Positions 45,492 to 57,336 of a DNA stretch of 64,000 nt are shown here, piece by piece; position 1 is the first letter of the stretch; each line of letters opens with the position of its first letter. A program made the translations under genes and the position numbers. Source of the stretch: Mesostigma viride (Eukaryota; Streptophyta; Mesostigmatophyceae; Mesostigmatales; Mesostigmataceae); contig RPFO01000027.1 of the NCBI GenBank assembly GCA_009746045.1, forward strand, positions 5,276,146 through 5,340,145. The letters are read 5' to 3'. The notes under the pieces were generated by a model. It saw nothing but the letters and a program-made list of their open reading frames with translations. It was not told the DNA's origin and did no database searches.

Positions 45492-47660
45492 TCAGCGGCC
45501 GTGGTGTCGCCGGCGATTCGCGGGATCCGGGGCCTTCTCATTTCGTTGTTGGCAGGCCCGCTGGTATGCCCGCTCTCCAATCTCTGTGGCCTGTGGACCA
45601 CGGGTCCCAGGGTACGCCAAGAGCTCCTCCTCGAACGCCCACTGCTCCGGTCTGCCTGCATCGCGCCGCCCCAAAAGAGAGAGGCGGGTCCACGAGCCGA
45701 GAGGCCACATGGCCAAGAAGGCCGCCAGGTACTCCGGAATCGTGAAGAGGAGGGTCTTCGCACCCTTGTCCACCACCCCGCAACGGTGGTCCCGAATGTA
45801 AGCCTCTCCCATACCCATCATCACCTCAGACGCTAGGCTCCAATCAATCCAAGTGTTCTCGTCCACGCTCATGTCCAGGAAGTCAGGAGCCGTCGCGTGC
45901 AGGAACGCTGGCGCGTCCGGGGCCAGCTTCGGAGGCCCCACCAAACGGGTTTCGCCCGCCACCCGGTAGGTCCAGTTGTCCCCCTCGGGCGCATAGCGCG
46001 TCACCCTCCCAACCGTGAAGGGGAGATTTTCCCCAGGGACGAATGGTCGTGGACGTCGGAGGGGAATCCTCGGGTACAGACGTACGCGCAGCAGCTTCAG
46101 ATAGGCGCCCCGGTCCTTGTAGCACCACGGTCCCGCCGAGAACACCAGGTCATAGTCCGCATACTCCTGTGGTGATCGGGGTTGGACCGGCGCGTCCGCA
46201 CTCCAATCCACCCCCAATATTTCCATACGAGGACATCTGCCCCCGTGGGCAACTGTGCGGCCGGGTATCGGTCGGAGATAGGCCCCCAATGACCATGGCA
46301 CATCATGGGGGAGGGGCGGCGGGCCCGGAATCGCTAGCGCAAGCGCCTGGACTTCCGGCATCTGGCCGCGACCCGCTGGGTGAGCGACGTCAGTATCCGT
46401 CCGTGTTGACTGCACGAACGAAGGGCCGGAGGCAGCCTTTCCGCTGGCTGTTGACGGTGCGACCTCCGGGGTCGACCGGTGGGCCCGTGCAGTAGAAGTG
46501 TCCGCAACAGCCTTGCCACGATCTGCCGAGGGCGCGGCCTCCGGAGCCGACCTTGGCGACTGCGTCGATGAGGGACTGGCTCCTGCCAATCCAACTGTCT
46601 TGCTCCGATCAGCCGAAGGTGCGGCCTCCGGGGCCGACCTTGGCGACCGCGACCCTTGATGTCCCGTCGCCCTGTCCCATGTCCGCCGAAAGGACCTTTC
46701 CTCCTCACGCGTCTCCGGGCGAACACCCACGCCACGGGAAGGCTCCCTGGAGCGGGACGCGTCCCGTGCGCTGCCGGACCTCCTGTCCTGACCCGGGGGT
46801 CGCCGGTCTCCCGAGTTCTCGCGGCGGGCCCCGGCATCGCGCGAGGCGTTGCCGGCTGAGTGGGCAAGTTCCCGGGGCGCAGGGCGCGGCGGGAACAGGT
46901 CGTCGTCCTCACTCCAGTCCTCCTCCTCATCGGGGCCCTCCCCGCCGCGATCATCCGCCTCGTCCAACTCCACGATGCGGTCGAGCGCCTGCCGGAGGGA
47001 GTACTGGCCTGCTGCGGTGCAGAACGGGCCCCGCAAGGCCCCATCTGGCGGCAAGCCCCGGTAGGCCCGCTGCAGGATCTGACGTCGTGCCGGTGCGACG
47101 AGCAAGAACATGAGGCGGGGGTAGGCCATGAGGGCCGACACCGTAGTCACGCAACGGTTGCAGGCACAGCTGGGTGCGTGGTCCTCCCAAGCTGTCCCTA
47201 CCGCCACATTCCCTCGAATCGCCGTCCGGGTCTCGACTTTGAACCCGCAGTGCCTTTGCACGGATTCGCGGAACTTCTCGTGTCGATCGTCGGGCCACTC
47301 CAGAACCGAGGAGGCCAGGTAGTCTTGATCGGCCTTGCCGTGCCTGCGCCGTCGACGCGCCAAGAACACGCCCTCCTGGCCGTAGTCGGGCAGAAACGTC
47401 CGCGGATTAAAGGTCTCACGGTTGTTCTCGTTGGCGGTCGCAGCTATATCCGACCCCTGCTCCTTCATGTCTTCCGACCGTCGTCTCTTGCCACAACTGG
47501 CAGGCGGTGCGAACCCCGGAGGCTCCTCCGGGGAGGCTGGGGGTGTGAACCGCACCAAAGGACTGCTGGAGTCACTACCTATGGGGCGGGGGCTGAAGCG
47601 AGTCTCCTCCGGGGAGTACGCCTGTTGTACAAGGAATGACCACGAGCAGCAAGGCAACAC
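45492..47660 (-). CDS. Post-pol ORF (ORF3) of Ty3/gypsy family 1, copy D
   Basis: 722 codons, intact, about 80 bp downstream of the integrase stop and upstream of the polypurine tract. The N-terminal part has basic RRRRRHG; a CACNRC cluster and LMFLLVAPARR come next; then GQYSLRQALDRIVELDE, an acidic run, an Arg/Pro/Ser-rich middle with three related repeats (SPRSAPEAAPSADR type), and a C-terminal domain rich in Trp and Pro (AGPWCYKDRGAY, CGVVDKGAKTLLF, FLAMWPLGSW). No signal peptide or clear TM helix, so it does not look like an envelope protein. A homologue is in copy C. Function unknown; conservation of both ends with a divergent middle suggests selection on the element's protein. Confidence 0.75.
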   Translation of the reverse strand: MLPCCSWSFLVQQAYSPEETRFSPRPIGSDSSSPLVRFTPPASPEEPPGFAPPASCGKRRRSEDMKEQGSDIAATANENNRETFNPRTFLPDYGQEGVFLARRRRRHGKADQDYLASSVLEWPDDRHEKFRESVQRHCGFKVETRTAIRGNVAVGTAWEDHAPSCACNRCVTTVSALMAYPRLMFLLVAPARRQILQRAYRGLPPDGALRGPFCTAAGQYSLRQALDRIVELDEADDRGGEGPDEEEDWSEDDDLFPPRPAPRELAHSAGNASRDAGARRENSGDRRPPGQDRRSGSARDASRSREPSRGVGVRPETREEERSFRRTWDRATGHQGSRSPRSAPEAAPSADRSKTVGLAGASPSSTQSPRSAPEAAPSADRGKAVADTSTARAHRSTPEVAPSTASGKAASGPSFVQSTRTDTDVAHPAGRGQMPEVQALALAIPGPPPLPHDVPWSLGAYLRPIPGRTVAHGGRCPRMEILGVDWSADAPVQPRSPQEYADYDLVFSAGPWCYKDRGAYLKLLRVRLYPRIPLRRPRPFVPGENLPFTVGRVTRYAPEGDNWTYRVAGETRLVGPPKLAPDAPAFLHATAPDFLDMSVDENTWIDWSLASEVMMGMGEAYIRDHRCGVVDKGAKTLLFTIPEYLAAFLAMWPLGSWTRLSLLGRRDAGRPEQWAFEEELLAYPGTRGPQATEIGERAYQRACQQRNEKAPDPANRRRHHGR

Positions 47661-47739
47661 CTGTGAGTACCGGTGTCATACCGACTAGTGTACGGTGTAC
47701 CTGTGGTATGTACATACCTCTATGTGTATGTACATACCT

Positions 47740-48613
47740 CTAGTGCAACCTGTGGGCCTTCTTGTACGCGTCTAGCAACCGCTTGCAGCCAGAGAGCTCC
47801 TTCTCCGTCCGCCAAGAGGCCTCTGCCCCATGTCTAGTAAACTTCCACCGGATCCGATATTGGCGTTGACGACCACGCCCGAAATCGCGATGGGCGACAA
47901 TCTCCTCGACCTCGTCCTCCTGTTCCCCTGTCTCCGGGTCGTATTCCACCGGAGCCGGGGGATTGAGTCTACCCTGGATCGAGTTCTGGTGGTACAGCTT
48001 GAGCTGGTCGCGGTGGAAGGTTGTCGCGGTGCCCCATGAGATGGGCACGTCCACCTTGAACATGACATCATCCCATTTCTCCAGCACTTGGTGGGGCCCC
48101 AGGTACATGGGCCGGAGCTTCGTTTTGAGCTCCCCTTCCACCTTCTGGGAGAATCGACCGAGCTGGGGTCCCTCTACCAGGACCCAGTCCCCGACCTCGA
48201 TGTCCGGTGCTCTAGAGTCCCGCTTGCCTTCCACGCGAGCCATGTTGCGCTCGGCAGCGGCCCGGTACCCTTTAACCGCACTGTTGTGAGCTTGGCGCAT
48301 CTTTTCCAGCAGGCTGCTCACGCCCGCCAGAGTAGTGCGCAGCACCTCCGGTTCCGCCAGCGCCGGACTCGTCAGCAAGTCGGTCGGCGTCAGCGGATGC
48401 CTTCCCGTGTTGAGAAAGAACGGGGTTAGGCCATGGGCTGCCTGTGGTGCGTTGTTCAAGGAGAACTCCACCAAGCACAGCAACTCCTCCCAGTTGCTGC
48501 CCACCTCGTCGGTGTAATGGCGCATGGTTTCCTGTACCGTGCGGTTGAGTCGCTCCACCAGATGGGAGGACGAGCTGTGATAAGCCGTCCCTAGCGACAC
48601 CTTGGTTCCCAGG
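47740..48613 (-). pseudogene. pol: Integrase C-terminal half of copy D, with chromodomain-like end
   Basis: Continues the integrase begun at 58417-58045 after the inserted element; the frame is preserved across the insertion. Carries the catalytic Glu in HLVERLNRTV, then NNAPQAAHGLTPF, a basic domain with GPHQVLEKW, and a C-terminal segment YRIRWKFTRHGAEASWRT that resembles a chromodomain (chromovirus type). It inserts element DNA into the genome and may steer target choice. The gene is split, so this copy is dead as it stands. Confidence 0.8.
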
Positions 48614-48618
48614 CAGTC
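48614..48618. other. Target-site duplication, left copy
   Basis: CAGTC, repeated at 58040-58044 on the other side of the inserted element; 5 bp is usual for Ty3/gypsy. Confidence 0.9.
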
Positions 48619-49321
48619 TGTAACAACCAAATGTTACATCCAAAGTTTTCCTACTGTTGAATCTTATTATGAGTTCTTTAGGACAATTATTTGAGAAGTT
48701 AGGAGGCTTCGACGTCTGATAGATATTGGGCCTGTTGAGATCTGTCGAATCTATTGTTCTACCCTCATTGGTCGTGGCCTGATCCACGTAGGGTACTTTG
48801 CATGGTGTTGTTTAGTCAGTCAAAGATTCTCTGCAGTACCGTTGTACCTGGTGGATTTGGTTCCAGGTCCTTGAGATTTCGTATGTGCTGGCTTTGTGTT
48901 GTGTGGAGGATTCGGAGGCTAAGATCTTATCTTGAGTGATCCTCACTTTTGATTGGTCCTTCCGGGTTAGGGTTGGATGGATGCTGCGTGCACGATGACT
49001 TTTATCCTGTTTGGGGCGGCCGTGCATGTGTGCGTACGTGAGAGCTAAAGCTATGGTGTAATTCAAGGGTTTCCTTGTTTCATCAATCAAACAACCCTTG
49101 CCAAAAGTCAACTATAACTTCAACAGATAGTCGACTTGGATATAACTTGTCTGTTGTGTCTAACAAGGGTGGGGACTCATTCCCTTAACTGTTGAAGATC
49201 CATCTTCATTGCTTCTCTGGACGTGAAGTTATCTGTCGCGACTCCAACCCAGGTATAAAGATCTTTTCACGCTAATGTTGATACTGAGGCTGTTGCAAAC
49301 ACAACATTTTTAGTCGTTACA
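48619..49321 (+). mobile_element. 5' LTR of family 2 element
   Basis: TGTAACAACCAAATG...TAGTCGTTACA, 703 bp, followed by the primer site. It differs from the 3' LTR by a C/T in GATAGTCGACTTGG near 49133. Confidence 0.95.
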
Positions 49322-49322
49322 T

Positions 49323-49334
49323 TGGTATCGGAGG
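49323..49334 (+). other. Primer-binding site of family 2
   Basis: TGGTATCGGAGG one base after the LTR, identical to copy A and to the copia element. Confidence 0.85.
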
Positions 49335-49540
49335 TTTCTACCTAGGTGTTGGTTGTCTTGACAGTATTAGTTCACGATTAACAATGGAATTCTTGCCAGA
49401 CCCAGAGAGGGTACGTTATGCTGTGTATTCGGACAGTTCTTAAGAGTGTGACTCATCCTTATGTGACAGTCTTGCTCTGAGAACTGCCTTGAGCCCATAA
49501 GTCTCTAACGTTCCCCAGTCCGGCATGCGCGACCCATGGA

Positions 49541-51328
49541 GTGATGAGTAACCCGGAGACACAACCACCGTTATCAAGTAAGAGAGTTGAAGATGCAACC
49601 ACATCTTTAGCAGCTCAACGGACGACCGGTGATGAAAGGGTTTCATCATCTACTCCCAGACGTCAACTATTTGGAGATACCACCTTAATGTCTGCTTCCC
49701 GCAGATATTCGCTGTCGGTCGGCCCAAAGTTCTCCATCTTGCCCCTCGGTGTGCAACCAGGCGAGCCCTCCCTGCGTGGCATTGGTAGAGGTGTACCACG
49801 GTTCTCCAACGTGGGGACACGCGTTCGCCAGCACCCGAATACGGTTCGGCTATTCGTTTTGGCTACAACACGGTGCCGGGGCGAGACGGCACTCGGCTAG
49901 CGGCTGACGAGCTGACAGCGGAGAAAATTCGATTACAACATGAACGTGAGGAAGCTGCGAGAGCTAGAAGTGTGGCGGAAGCGCTGGAGAAGAGTGTGGG
50001 TAGGACTATTGCGCGTGTGCAGCAACTTGAGTCGCAAGGGCAGGCGGGCGATGGAGAGTCTGTTTTCGTGGATCAACCGTCTCCAACACTGGGTATACGA
50101 GGGTATATGCGGTTGACGCTCCTTTTGTTGATGAAGGGACAGATGCACAGGGGCATGAGCCTCCACGGCTCTCGGTGGCTGCGACATTGTCGGAGAATCA
50201 GAATGCACCACACGCCCCAGTGATGGAGCTCACGTCTTTGTATCCTCGTACTGTTCCTTTTCCTAAGGTGGAGTCGGTAGACAAGCTATCGCTGACCAAC
50301 CTTACCCATCGCAGCTTCGACCATTTCTCCACCAAGTTTCAGGATGTCTTCGCTATCCACTTCGCCAACTATGGGCCCAAGGCAGAGGAACGTCTCACGA
50401 TGGACATCCAGAAGAGAATGGTTAGGCAGCGGATGAGCGACAGTGCCAGCGACCGTTTTGATGAGTTTTTGCGTTCTGTGGCTGGACGTGCGTGTACCGA
50501 CCTCCCCTCTCTCCTATTGGGCTTTCGCCGGTTTCTGTTACCCCAGGATCAGCTTCGCATGGATCGGGACGCACTGGCTAACTGTACGCAGGCTGGTTTG
50601 ACGCTGCCACAGTTCGTGGAGCAATTCACCAACCTTAGAGCCAAGATTCCCAATGCTCTGACGCAGAGGCGCTTCACAGACTACTGCATGGCATGGCTCC
50701 ACACGTGCGACTGGATGTGGACAAGCACTTCTCCCAGTTCGACTACGTGGATTGGCAATGGGACAAGGTGTTGTCTTATGTGCTTACCCTTTGTCGTGTG
50801 CCTGCTTTTTCTGTCAAGTGGGAACCTGTGGCCACGCCAGTGCCACCCATCAAGAAGTCCCTGAACCAGCTGGATGACCTCCTGGGGGAACTCAATGCAT
50901 TGGATCCCACCCAGGGTAACTGTTTTATCTGCAACCAGCCAGGTCACTTTGCACGGGACTGCCCTAGACGGGACCAGTTTCCCCCTGCCACGAGAGGACC
51001 TTTTGGCGCCCTGCCATCTCCCAGGCCACCCAACCTTCCTCCTGGCGTTCCTGCTGGCGATCACCGGATGCAGCCAGGGTTCCAGCCCAACTTCCAGCCC
51101 TCTGGGAGGTTCCAGTCCCGCGCTAGGCCCTTCAGCAGACAGGATAAGCGTAGGATGGTGAACGCTCTCATGCAGCTGCTGGCAGATGAGGAGGATGGGG
51201 GGACGAGGATGAGCCTCCAGCACCACCTGAGCAGCTTCCACCATCGGGCAGTGGAGCATCCCCAGACCCACCTGAGTCAAAAAACTAGTTGGGTCCCCAG
51301 GTCATCCTTCTGTCATGGCCAGGTCTGA
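49541..51328 (+). pseudogene. gag: Gag of family 2, broken by frameshifts
   Basis: Read in pieces: 49541-49890, about 49890-50110 (coiled-coil-like, Glu/Arg-rich), about 50180-50690, and about 50693-51328. The third piece has the capsid-like helical region (FDHFSTKFQDVF, LPQFVEQFTNLRAKIP). The last holds a zinc knuckle CFICNQPGHFARDC (CX2CX4HX4C) and a Pro/Phe/Gln-rich tail. At about 50690 one lost base in GGCATGGC explains the shift. The last piece overlaps the protease frame at 51315. Confidence 0.8.
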
Positions 51329-54300
51329 CCTGCCTGCTGTTGACGTTAGGCCAGTGAACACTGTGGGTGCTTCTGACCCTGCTGTCCCTGTGGGTCCTCC
51401 TGTACCAGGTCACTTACTCAAGTTTCAGGCTAGGCTCCTCAACGTGCCAGTCCCCTTGGCTCAGCCAGCTTGCTTGTTTATGATTGATTCTGGTGCTGGC
51501 AGTAATTATATTGCTGCATCCTTGGTGCAGGAGCTGAAGTTGCCTGTGTTGGCCCACCCCACACCTGTCATGGTGCAGTATTCTGATGGCAGGAGAAGCT
51601 GCTCACCTGGCTATGTGCAGCTCATCTTCCAAGTTTGTTCATCCCAGACTTTGGAAGTGACAGCAGATGTCATTCCCCTCACGGCAGCAGATGTGATTTT
51701 GGGGATCCCATGGTTGTCTGACACCAATCCTGCTATTTCTTGGCCTGACAGGGTGGTCCAGTTCAAGGATGGGACAGTGTGGGATGCTACCTGTGTGTTG
51801 CCAGGGGGGAGAAGAACAGCCACTGAGTGCTGTTCCACACAGACAGCTGTCAATGATGGCAAGGGAGGGGAAGCAGGTGCGAAAGGGGTGGATCAAGAGC
51901 CGACTTTGGAGGAGAAACGGGCTGCCCTACTGAAGCATGTGTGGTCTGCCAAGCATACTCTGTCTTATTTGGCCACCTATCCAGTGGAACACATCTTTTT
52001 CCTGCATTTGGTGCCTAATGAACCTGAGTCTGCTAGTGGTCATTCTGTCAATGCTGTCAGTTCTACTGTCACCACTGAGCAACAACAGCAGCATGATGCC
52101 TTGTTGGACAGGTATGGAGCCATCTTTGAGGACAAGATGCCCCAGTATCCTCCTGAGGGACCCATCACACATGTCATCAAGTTGGTAGAGGGTGCTCGTC
52201 CTCCTTTGTGCCTATGTACAGGATGGGCCCTGCAGAGATGGCAGAGCTGAAGACCATACTTATTGGCCTGTTGGAGGCTGGTCTGATCCTCCCAGCTAAC
52301 AGTCCTTTCAGTTCTGGGTGTTTGCTTGTACCCAAGCATGATGGGGGGTGGAGGTTGTGCATTGACCTGAGGGGACTGAACAAGGTGACTGTCAAGTCCA
52401 GGTACCCTCTGCCCAGAATTGATGAGTTGCTGGAGAGGACTGCAGGAGCTGCCTTCTTTACCAAGTTTGACCTCAGGCATGCTTTCTGGCAGATCAGGGT
52501 GGCTACTGAGGACATCCCCAAGACGGCCTTTTCTACCCCATGGGGACAGTTCCAGTGGACAGTAATGCCCATGGGTGCCTCTAACAGTCCTGCCACTATG
52601 CAGATGTTTGTCAATGCCATCTTTGGCCACCTGACTGGAAATGCCCTGCCCCAGATCTCACCTGACCTTCGCAACCCCAGGTTCAAGGACATTGCCCACT
52701 TGTGTGACACTACCAGGGTGGTCTTCAGGACTTGTGTGGTCGTCTACCTGGACGACATTCTGGTACACTCTCGTACCTTCAGGGAGCACCTGGAGAACGT
52801 GGAGGAGGTCCTTAAGGTGATCCATCAGTATCATCTGTCGGTGAAGAGGTCCAAGGTGGAGTGGGGCCAAGAGGTGAAGTTTCTGGGCTACCAGCTGAGC
52901 GCTGCAGGTATGACTCCTGAGGCCAGCAAGGTCTCTGCTGTTTTGGAGTGGCCTGTGTTGAAGTCAGCTCAGGATGTCAGATCCTTTCTGGGCCTGGTGG
53001 GCTGGTACCGACGGTTCATTCCCGACATGGCGGCCATCTCTGGTCCCCTGTTAGCCCTGCTCAAGAAGGATGTCCCTTTGAATGGACTGCAGCATGCCAG
53101 CAAGCTTTTGATGTGTTGAAGCAGAAGCTTACCACTGCTCCCTTGTTGGTGGGCCCCAACCCAGACTTGCCATACCAGGTCAGGTCTGACGCCTCACAGG
53201 GTGCTATTGGTGCAGTACTAATGCAAGATCATGGTAAGGGCCCTCAACCAGTGGAATACATGTCCAGGAGTATGACGTCTGCAGAACGTAACTACCCTGT
53301 TCATGAGCAAGAGCTGTTGGGATTGGTGGTGGCCTGTCACAAGTGGGAACACCTACTGAAGGGGGCCCAGTTTTCTGTGGCCAGCAGCGCCAGAGATGGG
53401 CAGGGCAACGAGTCTATTACCCTGATGACTGACCACAGGCCCTTGGTACATGTGTTGGAACAGACCCGGATGAGTAAGAGGATGGCTGGATGGATGGAGT
53501 TCTGGGGGGGTTTGGACCTTTCTCTGTGAGGTACATTCCTGGTACGCAGAATGTGGTGCCTGACGCCCTGTCCAGGAGGAGGGATTTGATGGGAAGTTTT
53601 CATGAGGACTTGGACATCTGTGCTGCCCTGATTTCTGTGGTAGAGTGTGGAGCCTTGACTAGAGCTCAGGCCAACAACCAGAAGGTTTCTCAACTGTTGA
53701 CACCACCTGTAGGGAATAACGGTGGTCCCGTGATGCTCATCGACCAGGGCTCTGTCCCAGAGTTGACAGGCGTCCAGGAGGGTGTCCAGTCACTGTCTGA
53801 CAGTCTTAGGAGAAGTCCTGAAGGTGTGGTGCCCACTCCCACAGAGCAGCCAGGTGAGGGAGGCCCTGCTAGGCGCAGCAGAGGTAGGCCCAGGAAGTGG
53901 GTCATGGACCCTGTGTTGGTAGGCCGGTCCAAGGTGTTGGCCTCTCAGGTGATGGCAAGGTCAAAAGGGCCTATAGCTACTACTGTCTCATCCAAGCAGT
54001 TGGTGGCTAGCCCTGGGCAGGAAGAGGAGATGCAGATGCAGCCCCTGGGACCTGACAAGGACCTGGTGTTGCCTAACCCTTTAAATATTTCCCTGCTGGA
54101 CGTCATCAAGGCCTTCACCAAGACGGAGGACATGGCTACTGCAGCTATCCAGAGGGGCAACTTTGGCAATAGACCTGTAGAATACTGGGAGGGCGTTCTG
54201 TATGTTCACACTCATGATGCAGAGCACACGGTGACTAGAAAAGTGTATGTGCCTGAGATGGCCATTCCCACAGTGTTACATTGTTTCCATGACGATGTGA

Positions 54301-55648
54301 CTGCGTGTCATCCTGGTTATGCTAAGCTACTGCATGAGGTGCAGCAGAGGTTTTGGTGGCCTGGCCTTTATCAGGATGTTAAGGCCTATGTGGACTCCTG
54401 TGACTCCTGCCAGAGAAATAAGGTCAGGAACCAAGCCACGCCCATTTTTCCCATGGCTATGCCCATTCCCCTGCGCCCTTGGATCAGTGTGACTATGGAT
54501 TTTATCTGTGGTCTTCCCATGTCAGATGGTGGCAATGACAGGATCCTTGTGGTCATGGACAGGCTGTCCAGGATGTGCCATCTGATTCCTTGCAATACTC
54601 ATCTCACAGCTGTACAGTGTGTAGATTTGTTTATGAAGGAGATCTACCGTCTGCACGGCATGCCTAGAGTGATCATCACTGATCAGGACCCCCTTTGGCT
54701 GTCAGGGTTTTGGAAGTCATTCTTTGACATCCTAGACACTAAGCTGGCATTCGGTGTGGCATACAGGTGTGCCAGTACTGGGGCGGTGGAGAGGATGAAC
54801 AGAATTGTCAGGGAGTGTCAAAAGCACTATTGTACACACGACAACAAGGACTGGGACAAGAAGATACCTTTCATAGAGTTCGCAATCAACAACTCTCCTC
54901 TGGCTCCTCACCAGATGTCCCCCTTCGTGATCTGCAATGGCCAGTGTCCCTTGACACCATTCGACTTGGAACTGCCTGACAGAGACGCTGAAGGCCCTTT
55001 CCAGCGACGTCTTGGTTCAGTCCAGCAGTTGTTGGCTTCCTTCCAGGAGGCTCACAGCATTGTGGCTACCCAGCTGTTGAGGACACAGGACAAATACCTG
55101 ACTACGCCTGGCAGCAAACGGTGGCCAGTCATTCCTTTGTAGCTCCTGGGGACTTGGTGTTGCTGGAAGCCAACAGAGTGCTGCCTGAGAAGGAGCAATG
55201 CAGGAAACTGCAACCACTCTGGTTGGGTCCTTACCCAGTGTTGGCAACCTTCCACTATGGTACAGTGGTCCAGGTCCAAGTGCCTTCTCACTGGAAGCTC
55301 AGGAATAATATTTTTCACCTAGCCCAGCTGAAGCTGTACAGGCGCAACACCTTACCAGGCAGATTGTCTGCCCCTTTGCCTTATGAATTGGATTCTGAGG
55401 GGGAGAAGATCTATGAAGTGGAGCGGTTGTTGGCTCACAGGGTGAAGGGGAAAGGTCGTACCAAACAGTTGCAGTTTAAGGTACACTGGAAGGGAGAGCT
55501 AGAGGTGACCGCTACGTGGCTGTGGTTGTCTGATCTCACCAACAGTCACTCTGCTGTACTAGAGTATTGTCAGCGTCATGGTATCACCTTGCCTGAGTGG
55601 TATGTCATGGGCTCTGAGCGGTGTGCTCCCCTTCATAGCTCCCAGTGA
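51315..55648 (+). pseudogene. pol: Pol of family 2: protease, RT, RNase H, integrase, chromodomain; four frameshifts
   Basis: Frame 1 (51315 to about 52205): aspartic protease FMIDSGAGSNYI, then ILGIPWL. Frame 2 (about 52208-53085): RT with KFDLRHAFWQI, SNSPATMQ and VVYLDDILVH. Frame 3 (to about 53505): RNase H with SDASQGAIGAVL, HEQELLGLVVA and MTDHRPL. Frame 4 (53490-55110): linker of about 200 residues, integrase H2C2 zinc site (HPGYAKLLHE, CDSCQRNK), core Asp in VTMDFICGLP, Asp in ITDQDPLW and Glu in AVERMNR. Frame 5 (to 55648): GPYPVLATFHYG and a chromodomain-like FKVHWKGELEVTATW. Breaks near 52210 (CCTTTG), 53090 (CCTTTG) and 53508 (TTCTGGGGGGG) each fit one lost T. Confidence 0.9.
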
Positions 55649-55690
55649 GCACTGCTAACACCTCTTTTTGGTGTTTTGTGTCTGTGGTTG

Positions 55691-56545
55691 CCAGCCATGG
55701 CCGACTCCCATCCGGAGGGGACACCCAGGCCACCTGCACGAACCCAAGAGGACGTGAGGGCTACGTATGTCTTTCAGCACGACTACGCTGGCCCCAGAGC
55801 CCCGGGCCCTTCGATCCAGGAAGACGCTGGGTTTGTGGAAGCCCATTTTCTCAATCTGTTCCAGCGTATGGTACATGATCAGCAACGGCACGAGCAGCGT
55901 CACGGGGCCTTGATAACCAGGTTGATTAATGTGGAGGGTCTGGTTACTCAGATGGCAGAACACTTGAGGGCTGGGCACATTCCAACTGTGGGTTCTGCTG
56001 TGCCTGCAGTTTCTGAGGCTCCAGTAGCTCAGGAGGCTATCCCCACCCCGGTGGTCTCAGTCCCCTCTCCTACGGAGGCTCCTCCACCCCCTAAGGTGGT
56101 GGTACACTTGCCCAGGTCAGCTGTTCCAACAAAACAGGTGGAGCAGTTCTTGGACCACCGTAATTGTGCTCCTGGACAGTGCGAGTGGTGTAAATCCTTG
56201 TACACAGCCATGCAGGCATTGGATCAGACAGTGGTGGAGGAGGGTGAACTAGTACCTGAGGGTATGGTAGAGTTGGCCCTTGACTGTCTGCCCCCCAGTC
56301 TCTGTGAGATTGGGTCACCTATGGTGGCTTACATTATGCACACCGTCTTTGCAGTGTACCCGTGGCCTTCGTTTGACATGAGGCCGGTGGAGGGCCAGGA
56401 CTTGATGGAGGCTCTGCCCAGTGACCTGAGACTCGCCTTTGCAGGGCTCAAGCCAGTTGGATATTCCCAGACCTACACTGAGCTACTTGAGCAGGCTGTC
56501 AAGCAGGGAGAGTTTGACCTTACCCGTCGTCCAACTGCTCTGTGA
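55691..56545 (+). CDS. Post-pol ORF a of family 2
   Basis: Starts at ATG (MADSHPEG) soon after the pol stop; about 284 residues to TGA. A helical, Gln/His/Arg-rich segment (FQRMVHDQQRHEQRH, VEGLVTQMAEHL) suggests a coiled coil; then a Pro/Val-rich linker; then a Cys/His cluster HRNCAPGQCEWC and a compact C-terminal region. No signal peptide and no TM helix. Not similar to family 1 ORF3 by eye. Function unknown. Confidence 0.6.
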   Translation, partial: PAMADSHPEGTPRPPARTQEDVRATYVFQHDYAGPRAPGPSIQEDAGFVEAHFLNLFQRMVHDQQRHEQRHGALITRLINVEGLVTQMAEHLRAGHIPTVGSAVPAVSEAPVAQEAIPTPVVSVPSPTEAPPPPKVVVHLPRSAVPTKQVEQFLDHRNCAPGQCEWCKSLYTAMQALDQTVVEEGELVPEGMVELALDCLPPSLCEIGSPMVAYIMHTVFAVYPWPSFDMRPVEGQDLMEALPSDLRLAFAGLKPVGYSQTYTELLEQAVKQGEFDLTRRPTAL

Positions 56546-56958
56546 TGTCTTGTTTTCCACGCAAGGACAGCACAGTCTTTGTGGGGCTGCAGTTACCAAA
56601 GTTCCCTAACGAGCTGAGGGCCAGGCTCACACCTTTGAGGGTGCTGGTACCCATCTTGGGCGCCAGGTGGGGGCCTATCAAGGCCTTTCTACAGCTGTGG
56701 TGGGCCTATAGCAGCTGGCTATGTCGCCATAAGACTGCCAGTGGCTGGGTCTTCGATCCCCTCCGACAGGCTGTGGTCACTCTGTCCTACCCTGCCCAGT
56801 GCAGTAGGTTTTCAGCTGAGTTGGGCAAGGCTGCTGAGACCTGCTTGGATATTCAGGTCAGCAGGAACTGGCCAGATCTGGTGTCCATGGTGGAGCATTT
56901 CCCAGTGTTTGGAACGAGGGGAAAGGATATGAAGAAGGGGGATTGGTTCACTCTGTGA
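56545..56958 (+). CDS. Post-pol ORF b of family 2
   Basis: 137 codons from ATG to TGA. Its ATG overlaps the TGA of ORF a (TGATG), so it may be read by re-initiation, or the two may be one ORF split by a frameshift; the latter is likely in view of the other shifts in this element. The product has Trp-rich segments (WWAYSSWLC, LGARWGPIKAFLQLWW) and no motif I know. Confidence 0.5.
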   Translation: MSCFPRKDSTVFVGLQLPKFPNELRARLTPLRVLVPILGARWGPIKAFLQLWWAYSSWLCRHKTASGWVFDPLRQAVVTLSYPAQCSRFSAELGKAAETCLDIQVSRNWPDLVSMVEHFPVFGTRGKDMKKGDWFTL

Positions 56959-57336
56959 AGGGTTCCAGGATGGTTGGAGATGGGCTGTGGAGTGAGGTGG
57001 GGATCCAGAATGGAGGCGACCAGTTCTGATGTCCAGTCCAGATTTCCAGCAACGACAGTTCTGAGTTCATGGTAGCTTTGCAGTTGTATTATTCAGGCAT
57101 GGTTGCCTGTGTGTTAGTCACTTGATGACATTTCATCTGTGGGTGAATTTGTCTTATTCAGGGTTGACATGATCAGATGGTACTGAGATAGGAGGCCCTT
57201 TGGGGATGTAAAAACCCACTTGCTTGTCCCAAGAGGTGGTGGACTTCCTGTTTAATGTTGTGTTGTTTTGTGGAGGTTGTCGTTTTATTCTTCTTGGCTT
57301 CTAGGAACTGGGAGTTCCTGTCTTGAGGGGGAGATA
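56959..57336 (+). other. 3' UTR and polypurine tract of family 2
   Basis: Ends TTGAGGGGGAGATA directly before the LTR. No coding signal. Confidence 0.8.

Noticed and set aside
46553-47639. Plus-strand ORFs of 186 and 259 codons
   Set aside because: Antisense shadows of the GC-rich 722-codon ORF3 of copy D.
55691-56958. Envelope gene of a retrovirus-like element
   Set aside because: No signal peptide, no TM helix and no glycosylation-site pattern; position alone is not enough.
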